A stretch of 64,000 nt of DNA. Origin: Lepidonotus clava (Eukaryota > Annelida > Polychaeta > Phyllodocida > Polynoidae). Made by a program: the position numbers and the translations under genes. Location: positions 10,043,396-10,107,395 of the forward strand of contig OW387145.1 of NCBI GenBank assembly GCA_936440205.1, written 5' to 3'. Below, piece after piece: positions 12,464-23,291 of the stretch (position 1 is its first letter; each line of letters begins with the position of its first letter). The notes under the pieces were generated by a model. It was not told where the DNA came from and made no database searches. It saw nothing but the letters and a program-made list of their open reading frames with translations.

Positions 12464-14978
12464 TGTTGAGAAGGAATACATTAGTGTTCAGGAATGTTGA
12501 GGTTACTGATATATCAAAATATAACTAAAGAATATGTCTAATGTTATTAAAACATACTAATTCAGGAAGGAAAGGAGCACCCTTTCAAAGCATCCGGCGT
12601 TATTAGTAGTGGAAGAGGTATTAATACTAATTGCTGGAATCTAATTTGTTTTAATAATCATAGTATAATTTACTGTTAATATACTGTTGAATTGCAAGGA
12701 GTGTAAGAGGTGATCTAGTTCGAAATTGCAGTCGATTATCACGCCTATTTAACTTTAAATATTGTTCGTCCTCAGCATCGGTTTCCATGTTTATTGAAAG
12801 CCTTCGCAATTCAAAATTCCGAAATTGATACTTTACCACTATAACTATCACTGGTCTTGTGAGGTGACTGGTCTTAGGGTTTCAAGCTTCCACATTCCCA
12901 GACATTTAGGATTGTTAATGTTTAGAAGCAATGGTTTCAACCCGTGCTTGCAACCGCCAACCTGTTGGCCATAGCGCTGCTTTGGTGGATTCAATTAGAC
13001 TAATAGCAAAATAATTATTACACATTTTCCTCATAAGAGTGGCAAGTATCGTACTTAAGGGCTGATTTAACTGAGGTGATGGTCTGGCGTCATTATTACA
13101 GATGTTTTTTCATAACTACAACTATTGGATGCCTAATTAAATGAATCCACGATATGAATTAGTCATTAAGATAACTGGCATAAGAATGTTAACGTTTTTA
13201 TCAGACGTTATGAAGTCGAACATATACTTGCATTACCCATATTGAGATTGTATGGTTTTTGTGTTAGCAGAATGAATGAGATCTTCCATTACCTCATAAT
13301 ACCTAGATAACTCGCTTTTATAATCTCACCAAACATGTGTTAAGGAAATACAAAAACATGTAGAGTATTGTAGTAATTTGAATACTTTTTATTTGATATT
13401 TCTATTTCCAAGAAAAGACTCACAAATTAATGTCTGCTTTGTGTACACATGATGCATTCTAGGGTTGTCAGAAGGATCAAAGAACATAATTATTAGTGTA
13501 CATGACCAAATACGATGTCATAGCTATATCTCTCTGGACGTTATATACAGGAGTTGATCTTTCCCTTGGCATGGAATGTCAATCGTACACAGGCATACAC
13601 ATTTCCTATACACGCGGCAATTGTTATGTTGATCGCCATTTTGAACCTCCATTGAAGATCACTCAAATAAAAGAATTACAATGAAATATGTAAATAGTGT
13701 GCATTTCAGCTACATCATGGTCAAGAATTGAGGTGAGTATAACTATATATACATTATAGCTATATAAACTAGACAGCATGGGAACAATGCCTTCACAGGT
13801 GAATATTGTCTGCAAAAGTTGTTTCATCCCGGATACGATTGTATTATCACAATGTACATTAAGAATTAAAGAAAATTATATTTTTTGTTCATAAAATTGT
13901 TTAGATAGATGGAGGTTAAAGGCCCAATGTATTCTCCAATGTCCCTACATAAAATCAGATCACATCCTGATTTTCGTAGTTCCAGTGCTAACAGAAATAA
14001 CGGTTTCAGAATTCCGGTTCACATCTCCTTTTTCTGACTTCTATTTTCGAATCTATACATGCATTGGAAGGAGAGATTGTTCCTACATATATATACATTT
14101 CAGACCCATTTTGCTTTTGGAGCAATGTCATCCTAACGGATGTGAAATTGTCCCTACCATGGAGAGTTGATTTCTTGTATTTTACCTGCATGTTAGCCTA
14201 GATCAAGGTGCATACTGGGTAATGTTTGCAAGTCGCAAGGCTTAAGCATAGAAATTTGGATAAATCCTAACATTTTTTTCTAATTGAACAGGATAGAAAA
14301 ATAGCATTCAGTTTTTAAAATTTGTACTTATAAATGTTTTATATTTTCTTTGTTGGTTTAAAAATGTAGTCATTACAGGTTGAAATGAAGCAATTATTTA
14401 TATATTTTCTATAGTTTTGCCAGTGGTTTTCTCAACAAAGTTTATTGAAATTAGCCTGCGTTTATAGAAATGAACCCTGCTAATCCAGCTGCTATCTGTG
14501 TTAAAGAGAATTGCAATGGTAATAACAAAAGAAATAGGGTTTCAACTATACATATCGGCGTTACCTGCCTAATGGTCTACGAAGTAGACCCCCAGATTTT
14601 GTGAAATCTTAATAAAAAATAAGTTTTAAAAAAAGGTCAAGAAGTAGTTTAAGTACACCTAAATATAATACTCCAAAACTCTCAGATATGCAAACTTCGA
14701 TTCTGCGTCTGTAGATATATAACCAGAGTGTTACAGTAACGACTGCACCAATTGTTTTCTTCACAAGGAGATGCTTGTAACATTATTATAAGTCATCATA
14801 TTAATTCCGCCTACCAATAATGGTCCTTAAATGTGGTGTCCATTATATTATAAAAGCCTTCATTTCAAGGCATTATCACATTATGCATTGTGTAACGTAT
14901 TATGACCATGATCACCTCCGTCAGAGAACTTAATTGACTAATTGTAATAACTGTTCGTGCCTTCGCATCTCTTAACCT
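12464..14978. other. AT-rich intergenic DNA between convergent genes
   Basis: Lies between the 3' ends of the plus-strand gene and the minus-strand cytokine-like gene. No exon-like GC-rich island, repeat with clear ends or RNA gene was recognised. Confidence 0.5.
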
Positions 14979-14984
14979 TTTATT
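14979..14984 (-). terminator. Candidate polyadenylation signal for the cytokine-like gene
   Basis: TTTATT on the plus strand is AATAAA on the minus strand, about 430 nt beyond the stop codon of the 15412-19917 gene and past the (CA)n tract. A guess from position only. Confidence 0.3.
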
Positions 14985-15142
14985 CGGTTTCTATGGAATG
15001 TGTCTCTACCGGAATCCAACATATTCACATTGTCGGGATATGTTCCTTAATTATACTCCTACAGATCGTCAATATAGCTTCACAGCCTTAAACCTTAATT
15101 CAAAGCAACATACCTTTTTATAGTATACACAGACACAGACGC

Positions 15143-15201
15143 GCGTGTGTGCGCACACACACACACCGCACACCACACACCACACACACATACACATACA
15201 T

Positions 15202-15284
<83 letters not shown>

Positions 15285-15392
15285 ACATATACATCCCGCA
15301 AACACAGACACAGACAAACACACAAACACCCATGCCCACATACACCACACACACACACACGCACACACACGCACACACACGCACACACACAC
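15143..15392. repeat. (CA)n microsatellite in the presumed 3' UTR of the cytokine-like gene
   Basis: About 250 bp of AC dinucleotides, pure for roughly 80 bp at 15203-15282 and interrupted elsewhere. It begins only about 20 bp downstream of the minus-strand stop codon, so the transcript would carry a long (UG)n tract directly after the stop. Confidence 0.9.
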
Positions 15393-15411
15393 CTAAAACC
15401 TAGAATAATAA

Positions 15412-15753
15412 TTAAAATACAGTGATATTCCTATACACCACCTTGACCTCCCTCAACAAATACTCAATGCCCGCTATGACCTTGAACTCGGCCAGGTACC
15501 TAAGGGCGTCTGAGGGCGGGAGGCTGAGGGCCTCCCCGACCACCCCCTCCAGGGTCTGGGGGGTGGGGGCGTGGCCCAGGGCCCCCAGCACCACCTTGGT
15601 CCCACAGAGCAGGTTGAGCAGGCTGTGTTCTATGACGTGGTCCATGTCGATGTGGAAGGAGTCGTAGCGGGACGTCTCCCACCGCCGGATGGTGGCCAGG
15701 TGTCGTGTGGCCCGCGCCAGGCGTCGGTAGGTGGTGGTCAGCAGGTCGGCCAG
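15412..15753 (-). CDS. Exon 3 of the cytokine-like gene (helices B, C, D)
   Basis: 342 nt: 113 residues plus TAA. The acceptor is CTTTTATCCCCCAACAG, a good pyrimidine tract. It encodes LADLLTTTYRRLARATRHL (helix B), the cysteine-containing helix C, a Pro/Thr loop and helix D, ending NITVF with an Asn glycosylation sequon five residues from the end. Confidence 0.85.
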   Translation of the reverse strand: MADLLTTTYRRLARATRHLATIRRWETSRYDSFHIDMDHVIEHSLLNLLCGTKVVLGALGHAPTPQTLEGVVGEALSLPPSDALRYLAEFKVIAGIEYLLREVKVVYRNITVF

Positions 15754-18700
15754 CTGTTGGGGGATAAAAGGGTGTTTTATATCTTTTTTTATCATTTAGG
15801 GTTGTAATACAGCACGGAACAGCTTAAAGAGGGATACACGTTGAGTTATGTAAATTCTGGTCATTTCCACCATTACTTAATTCATAATTTTTGGTCATTT
15901 TAGACCAACTATGGTCGCCTTCGACAGGAGTTGGTCTAAAATGACCAGAAATGTGTTCCCATTGAGCGATTCACTTGAAAATAATCAATTGATTGGAAAA
16001 TATTTAACAATGTTAGATATCTGTCGTTACTGACACATATCCATACTTGAATTTAGATCACATCGCTAAATAGGGCGAAAAAAAACAAATAGTTGTGTTC
16101 AGATTTCATGCCTTAAAAAATAGGGTAGGTAGGTCGGAATTTCATTTTAAAATATTTTTCAACTGGTATAATAGGATCAGTGTTCAAGTATTAAGTACTT
16201 CCCTGAATCACTCTTTGCAACAGCAACAACTAACTCTAACTGAAATTCTGGTAATTTGTGAGAACAGAACTGGCTGAAAAGGACCAGAAATGTGTTCCCA
16301 TTGAGCGATTCGAATTGAAATCTACTTGAAAATGGCTGATTGCTTGGAAAATATCTAACAATGTTAGATATTGGTCGCTACTGACAGAAAATGACCAGAA
16401 ATGGTATACTCATTGAGCTATTCGCTAGGAAATCTATGGAGAAGTCGTTGATTGCTTGGAAAACAGCTGACAGTGTGGAATATTGGTGGCAGTAGTTGGG
16501 GGGGGGGGGGGTTACCCATTGCACATGTGCGATGCGAATAGGATTCTGGTTGCTTCGCTCAATGGTCGATTTTAGCCAGAATTAAGCTACCAGAACTGGA
16601 CAAATGACTATACTTTAATTAAACCACTCAATGGGTTCCCCCTTTCAGGTTAAATCAAGAGATTTCAGAGGGAGTGTTAGAGGTTGGTTGGTTGGTTGGA
16701 GTTGAATGCAGTATGAACATCATTGGTCATATTTCAGAACAATGACCTTCAAGACCTCCTCCCCTAATTCGAACAAATTATTGCCCTTAACTTATACATT
16801 TTGGCGATTTGTACTGATTTCTTTAAGCCTCCTCTGACTACTGTAAGCCCCAAAAGGGTGAATTGCATATGTCAGTAGAAAGGCATTAATTTAATCTGAA
16901 TGGGCTTTAAGTATGATCAATATTTGTCAAATATAATTGGTTCACATCTCAGTGTTTCCCCCAAACCGTGACACATTTGAACCTGTCTGAAAATCTTTCA
17001 ATGACCCACATTTAATGCACCTTTAATGCCTAACATTATATCCAACATAATTGTCATCCTTTGTCCTTATAGAATTACATTTTTATTAGTACTGTCTTAA
17101 GGAATTCTTTTATCTATTAATTTAACCATGGCATGTCCAGTATAGCATGGATATGTTTGATGTAAACTTTGAATTAACGGGATTTCATTCTAAATCATTC
17201 GTACAATAAATTGGATTAAGTCTGAGTATTTTCATTTTCGGTTCTTAGGTTTAAATAGATATTTTTTCGTGTGTATTGCTTTTCTTTCTAAAAGTTTTCG
17301 GCAAAATTGTTTAAGAGTAGAATCTAAAAAAAAAATGTTGATAATTATACTCTCACTTAATGCATTAATTAATGAAGGATAATTTGGAAACGTCTTCCGA
17401 TTGCTTATTATTTTGTATGATGGACTTCACCTAAATGAAGTCAATTATCTAATCATGTGAGTTATTTGAATAATGAACATCAGGTGAATAAGTTGTTATC
17501 GTAGTTTCATGCAGGGTTTATGTAAAGGTGAAATTAACTGATGATTATAACATGTCTAGAAAAACGCGTTTTTAAAATGTATATGTATGGAATCCACTGC
17601 CAAACTCTCCATTTAAAGACGGGTACAAACAAAACTATGAATGTGCCCATAAATCTCTAAGTAACCACCTTTAGGCATCTTTGTCAAGGATGATACCCAT
17701 TGAGAAACTAAAATACACTTCGACAAGTTCTGGTAGCGCAATTCTGATTGAAAATTGCCAGAAAAAGTCGAAAACAACCAAAAATGATCTTTTGTGCATA
17801 CATGATATTCATCACTATTTCTTTGCATGACGTCCATAACCACATGATAGAACAATAATAAAGTCATCATACTATAATTCCAAGAAACGTCACTCTTTGA
17901 AGCATCCCCTATTCTAATTTGATACTATATGTGATAATTATGTTTCTAGGTAGCTGTGAACTTCTTCCAGTTGTGCACCCCCTCTAAATCTCAGATGGTT
18001 CTTTGTGAATAATGAGTTGTTTATGGAGTAATTATATTTTTGTAGAATTAAACTATCATATCGCCTCAGTGGTTTCAAGGTATGCCAGACTACCAGACGA
18101 AACCATAACCTTGCTCAAAATATGGCCTATGTTATATCTTTAAGTCTGCTACAGGTACAATGCAAACAAGTTACCTCCCCATGCGCAAAAACGAAACAAA
18201 ATGAGAACTATTAGCAAATGATCACGTCAATTAAATTACCTCGCTTAATAACTCTCGCATACTGTACACTTTTGTAAGAAATTGCCCACGAATCCCCCAC
18301 CAACAATACTATCTCTTGAAGTTTATGAGGGAGTATTTAAGATTATCAACACATGTCATTTATGGCTAATAATGGTCGCAATAACACCAACTTTGATTCA
18401 GTGAGAATACACACGTCCAAATGTGGGAGTGGGGTACCCATTCAGCAATGCGACTATATTGAATAAGCCTGTTTTGGATTTTGATTTCTGATCGAATCGT
18501 TCAATGAGAAAAACATTATCTGGTCGCTTCAACTTAACAACATTTTAGTTGAATTGCTGAAAGGTTAACCCAACTTACAGACCGGCCCATGATGCAGATA
18601 CACAACCTTAGGCTTCAGATGGACAACCTACCTTGAGCGGGTGGTTGTGTGCGCGCCCCGGTTGTTGGAGGCTGAAGTAGAACAGCGCCTCCTGAGGTGG

Positions 18701-19917
18701 AACGCCCCCGAACCGCGACGACTCAAAGCGCATGCGCAGCAACTCCACCTGGCGGCGAGCGGCGGCGGCGTCGTGCGACAGACGCAGGAGGACGCCGGTG
18801 GGCGTGACGGACAGTGACGTCATAGCGACGGCCGGAAGTGACGTGTCAGAGAACTGACGTCGTCCGGCGCACGGCCACAGCAGACGCTGCGACCACTCCG
18901 ACGTCACGTCTCGGGCATGTCTCGCGCCCGTCGATACTTCACGGGAAGGACGCTTTGAGGCCGCGATGACGTCAGAGTCAGTCCCGTTTTTCAGTTGGTG
19001 TTGGGCCTGACGTGATCGGGCGTTTGTGACGTCACTTGGCAGTGACGTAGGGAAGGCGAGGACGGGAAGCGACATTGTGGCTATTGTCAGTAGCACCGAG
19101 AGCAAAGGCAGCAAATCTGAAATGAAGCGCACGAGTAAGAGGTGGTATTCAACGACAAGCTTAATCAATTAATCATGACGGATTAATGAGAGTAGCCAAG
19201 TCCTCAACACGGTCAACTCATTAAAAGCAGTGTCTCAGTCAAGATAGATACATTACTGTGATTGGACCCTACAACTTAATTATGCATAGCAGAAAACAAC
19301 TTAATTATGCAAAGCAGAAAAAAAGAAGAAGAACATGCACAAAGGATCGTGACCGTGAATTTCAGCACGAAAAACAGTTATAATAGATTAATATTCACAT
19401 ACAACACTTTCTTATATATGTTATAAGATCATATAATAAAAAGAATATAATAAAAGAATTCGAAAAGAAAAGAAAAATTCACGAGTTGTTCACGATTCCA
19501 AGCTTGAAACATAAGATTCGTGATTTATTTTAGATGAATTATGTACAAGCAAAAGGTCTTTGACTGTCCAAGCTATTCCCAAAATGCTTAGGTTGTGGCT
19601 GGGCGATGCACACGTTCGTCTACCGTTTTCTAGTAGCTAACTAAATCGTTTTAGGAAACATAAGGCATCTTAATTTTAAAAGAATAAAATCTTTGAAATT
19701 AAATTATAATAACAGATCATGAATTCACTTGTAACTCTCTACTTTTAGTGGCACAAGTAATGTGATCTAAGCGCTTACAAACAAATTCTCCGAAAAAGCC
19801 TTTGATGATATTTCCCAATATACGTGGAACCAATTAGAGAAATACTCGATCTTTTTCTGGGAAAAGCTGAGGTGTGTAATCTCACTCACCTAGATATGTT
19901 GTAGCGGCGAGCACCAT
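15412..19917 (-). CDS. Secreted four-helix protein, candidate IL-6/LIF/CNTF-family cytokine (284 aa)
   Basis: Exons 19890-19917, 18632-19116 and 15412-15753 join in phases 1 and 0 to give 284 residues without interruption. Residues 1-33 are a signal peptide (LLPLLSVLLTIATMSLPVLA). Next comes a low-complexity pro-like region with an NGT glycosylation site and a minimal furin site (RPSR, near residue 66), then four predicted amphipathic helices: A about 120-146 (LLRLSHDAAAARRQVELLRM), B about 172-195, C about 204-225 (VIEHSLLNLLCGTKVVLGAL) and D about 250-280 (YLAEFKVIAGIEYLLREV). Only two cysteines follow the signal peptide. By eye, helices C-D match cardiotrophin-1 and CLCF1 best (ALGHAPTP versus the ALG-x-P stretch after their helix C). 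The tiny first exon ending in phase 1, with helix A alone on exon 2 and B-D on exon 3, is also as I remember for LIF. The gene is well supported; the family is inference. A different helical secreted protein remains possible. Confidence 0.6.
15892..15947. repeat. Perfect 19-bp inverted repeat
   Basis: TGGTCATTTTAGACCAACT at 15892-15910 is exactly reverse-complemented at 15929-15947, with an 18-bp spacer. It leads into the repeated unit that starts with GACCAGAAATG, so it is probably one end of a miniature transposon. Confidence 0.7.
15944..16487. repeat. Three dispersed copies of a unit of about 95 bp
   Basis: Copies at about 15944-16040, 16280-16378 and 16389-16487 each start GACCAGAAATG, continue with TTCCCATTGAGCGATTC or a variant, and end near AACAATGTTAGATAT. 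Echoes (CACTCAATGGGTTCCC and similar) occur at 16536-16645 and 51660-51715, pointing to a mobile family. Confidence 0.6.
18632..19116 (-). CDS. Exon 2 of the cytokine-like gene (signal peptide, pro-region, helix A)
   Basis: 485 nt, entered in phase 1 after TTACTCGTGCGCTTCATTTCAG and left in phase 0 at CTCAAG|GTAGGT. It is strikingly GC-rich beside its introns and holds three perfect TGACGTCA octamers (18815, 18967, 19027). It encodes most of the signal peptide, the Ser/Arg-rich pro-like segment, the first cysteine (LLWPCAGRR) and helix A. Confidence 0.85.
19117..19889 (-). other. Intron 1 of the cytokine-like gene
   Basis: A 773-bp AT-rich intron, phase 1, from donor CTAG|GTGAGT to acceptor TTCATTTCAG. 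No repeats with clear ends were seen. Confidence 0.8.
19890..19917 (-). CDS. Exon 1 of the cytokine-like gene
   Basis: 28 coding nucleotides: MVLAATTYL plus one base of an Asp codon. The ATG has A at -3 and G at +4. The donor GTGAGTGAG is consensus. Confidence 0.8.
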
Positions 19918-19980
19918 AGTGAGTGAGTCCGAGGGCGCGGCAGGTCGGAAAACAGCTGAGTGTCGGTGGATCAACTTCAC

Positions 19981-19988
19981 CTTTTATA
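19981..19988 (-). promoter_or_regulatory. TATA box of the cytokine-like gene
   Basis: On the minus strand the sequence is TATAAAAG, about 64 bp upstream of the start codon. A start site 25-30 bp downstream would leave a 5' UTR of about 35-40 nt. A strong TATA with a short leader is typical of inducible genes. Confidence 0.65.
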
Positions 19989-21024
19989 CACAGCTAAGTA
20001 GCCCAAGAACTCAAATTTGATGGACATAATCGTGCGGCTAAATGACGCGGAGGCGGCCATTACACAAAGTGTGGGTAATGATCGTAATCACTACAGGTCT
20101 TCAGGTGGGCTGGGACATTCTCATAAACACCTTACACCTTACACTGAGCGGCAGACAGACAATGGACGAGAAAATTCCATAATGCAATTTGGCTTGATTG
20201 CTTTACAATACATGTAATATATGTACCACATTGTATTGGAGTTTGCATTCTGTATTGCTTTTAATTGAAACGTTTCTTTTTCTTTCTTTTTTATTCATTC
20301 CATCATCTCTTTATATAAATAAAGTTCGTTCGATGAATCATACAGTTAACCTAACACATTAATGAAAAATGACAAACTTCGATGAATTTTAAACGGAATA
20401 ACTATTTTTTTCACACAATAATCTCAGTTATATTGAAACTATAGCACCCATCTACATTAATACGTTCTTAGTAGTCCCTAATAGTCATAATATAAGTCAA
20501 ACCTAACCAGATACTGTTTAAAAATAGATACATTCATTGAGTTTTGTCATTCTTACTAGAGCTAATTCCATAGATTTGCATATGAATCGTATGGTACATA
20601 TCCACACTGTCCATACTTTACATCATTTGTGTACCATATTTTTGTTCTGCTGAACCAGATGTTAATGACTTACAATAAATTACGTCTAAGAAGTCTAATG
20701 TTCTGGGGTACATGCTTAACAATATTCTTTGAATATAAGATAATAGCCGTTACTACATATTTAAAGATTCTTAATTAATATTTCATATCAAAGAAGGTAA
20801 TTTCTTTCGCATTGTGTAAGTGTTTGTACTGTTCTAATAATGTTAAAAAGAAAAGGGTGTGTTGTTTTATTTTTGTAAAACCTGAGAGGATCACACTTGT
20901 TACATTCTCTCTGGTGAGTTGTACCACAGCTTTCAAGTTGTCTCTCTGCTCCGCGCATGGAGGGAGGGCGGGGGGGGGGGGGGGGGGGTGTTCGCAGGTC
21001 GACCGGCCGCCTGTCTGCCTCATA

Positions 21025-21815
21025 AAGCTGGTGATCCACGTTGCGACATTATGCAAACCGACACAAAAGATAGGAGCAAACCGATTTCAGGACCGACGGA
21101 TTTTTGTCGGTTGAGAATCGGTTAGGCAATTACACTTGTGGACCTTAAAATCGGTCCACAATCGGTCCACAATCGGTCCACTACCTATGATCCATTGTGA
21201 GGGTGAAAACTAATTATTTCCTTGCATCCTGGAGCACAAATTAATAGGAAAACAGTGAAAAAAAATCGGTTGATTAAATTATCAAAATTATGGAAATATT
21301 TTTACATTTCTTGTCTATATATTTACAATACTACCAGAAACATATATTATTTGATCCATTTGATTAATAAAAAGTAAAATAGTAAAATATTTGTTGAAAA
21401 GCATTAAAAAATATACCCGATGAATGAGAATTCATTTTGATATATTTTGGTAATATTTTCGTTCTATTTTTCTCAAAAATGAATGAAATAACCTTGGAAA
21501 TGCATAGATATAATAAAATCGGTCCAAAATCGGTCCATGTCGGTCCAAAATCCGTCCAAAATTATTAAACAGGTTTAATAATTGTGTCGCACCATCGTCG
21601 GTTGGAAATCGGGTTGAAAAAATTTATTCTCACATATGTCGGTTGGAAATCGGTTGGAAAAAATCGGTTGACATGATCCACGTTGCGATATTTTTACAAG
21701 TGGACCGATTATGGACCGATTTTGGACCGATTTTGGACCGATTTTTGAGATAGAAAATATTTTGCAAATCGGTCCAAAATCGGTTCTATTTTGTCGCAAC
21801 GTGGATCACCACCTT
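21025..21815. mobile_element. MITE family C with 19-bp perfect TIR (about 790 bp)
   Basis: GGTGATCCACGTTGCGACA at 21030-21048 is exactly reverse-complemented at 21792-21810. The similarity extends outward to a TAAAG head on each side, with TA as the likely target duplication. The interior is filled with subterminal repeats of ATCGGTCCAAAATCGG in both orientations and one extra internal copy of the terminal word near 21675. Confidence 0.85.
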
Positions 21816-22328
21816 TAGTTCTCAGTCAGTACAAAAAGAGTATCGTTCTTTTTTTGGCCAGTTTTACCTTTAGAAAAATTGTTTTACGACAGGTGAAACT
21901 TTTAATATCCTCCATTGATGGTAACGACGGAATGCCCCAACCCCATCTCCAGGGATATAAATATGCATGTTTTGCAGATTGAAAGCGGGCATTTTCTCTG
22001 CAACTGGGCGGCGTATTGTACCAAAAGACTTTGGCGTTAGGTGCAGATGATTTATCACACTGGGTTGCACTTGCAGCTTTTTATGTGCTGAAACTGTACT
22101 ATATTTGAAACTGTTTCTGCTCAGCGTAGAAATGACGTCCTAATAACGTACTGTGACGTACTACTACGTTTCGATAACGTTCTGCGATATTACATGTTTT
22201 GCTGGCATGGACGGATTTTGAATTTGACTTGATTAAGTAAATTTAGATAATTTATTAATGTAAATTCTAACCTATGAAAGGTGGTACCTCGAATATACAG
22301 TTCATGCAACCCTGCAGTTCATAGTTCC

Positions 22329-23049
22329 TAAAGCCCCATACCCACTAGGCGATTTTACTGACGATGGGCGACTGCACAAGATACAGATCACCGCCAGAAT
22401 TAGCCCATCCCAGTATACATGAACATCAAATTTTACCATGAAATTACATAGCAATTTCTTTCTGATTTAATTTCCAACGATAGAAGTGTGAAACAAAATG
22501 GACCATGGTGGTTTAGTTCACAAATTGCTCCTAAAATCCGTAAAATGCAGCTTTATATATTGGCCTTTTTCCCATATGAACCAATATTAAAGCCTGTCAC
22601 CACAGCCTATAATGTCCGACCCTATTTTCCTTAAAATGCAGCATTTTGATTGGCTGTCAAACCTGTAAATCTGTCAGTTGGTAAAATTCAAGAAATCATA
22701 ATGTTTTATCAGTACTTGGGGATATAGAAAAACATAATTCTTATAGTTATTCCAGTAATCCCAGCTCTAGGAGACAAGGGTCACTTGTACTGTAATTTTG
22801 TCTGACCCTTGTCCAACCCTGGGATACACCCAATGTGGGATGGGCTTAATGCTTGACAATCATAATCGCCAGGCGAATTCTGGTGGGTATGGTATGGATT
22901 CTGGGTGCTGAGCGACGGATGAGGGGATCACCTGGAAAATCGCTGGGAAAATATCAAACTTGTCAGATATTACCGTCGCCCGGTGACGATGCCGGCCGTT
23001 CTCATAGTCAGCCATCGCCGTGATAATCGCCTAGTGGGTATGGGGCTTA
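22329..23049. mobile_element. MITE family B, copy 1, interrupted by a family A element
   Basis: The left end TAAAGCCCCATACCCACTAG and the right end CTAGTGGGTATGGGGCTTA are inverted repeats. The 721-bp span includes the 448-bp element at 22401-22848, so the host element was originally about 270 bp. No coding capacity. Confidence 0.85.
22401..22848. mobile_element. MITE family A, copy 2, nested in a family B element
   Basis: Starts TAGCCCATCCCAG and ends TGGGATGGGCTTA. It is similar throughout to the copies at 8614 and 43937, and sits inside the 22329-23049 element, which must therefore be older. Confidence 0.85.
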
Positions 23050-23091
23050 AATGTTAGTAAAATTGACCAAGGGGTTATCAAAATACCCATC

Positions 23092-23291
23092 TAAAGCCCC
23101 ATACCCACTAGTTGATTTTACCGGCGATGGGCGACAGGCAACTGGGAAATCAGTCGTTTCTTAGGATCGCTTGTTAGTATAGTATATTGAAATGTACATG
23201 TTTGATACCAGTCTGCAATAGAATCGGCCGGTTCTAGGGCCCATGAGTCGGCCGACTCGGGTCAAAATCGCCTAGTGGGTATGAGGCTTTA
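23092..23291. mobile_element. MITE family B, copy 2 (200 bp)
   Basis: Runs from TAAAGCCCCATACCCACTAG to CGCCTAGTGGGTATGAGGCTTTA, with the same terminal inverted repeats as the element ending at 23049, 43 bp away. TA flanks both ends. Confidence 0.85.

Larger units (their letters stand above)
15754..18631 (-). other. Intron 2 of the cytokine-like gene
   Basis: A 2.9-kb intron, phase 0, donor AAG|GTAGGT. It contains a hairpin (15892-15947) and three copies of a unit of about 95 bp (15944-16487). The rest is AT-rich with no exon-like island seen. Confidence 0.75.

Noticed and set aside
15069-15425. Several long open frames of Cys-Val or His-Thr repeats on both strands
   Set aside because: They are translations of the (CA)n/(GT)n microsatellite. 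The same applies at 61067-61299.
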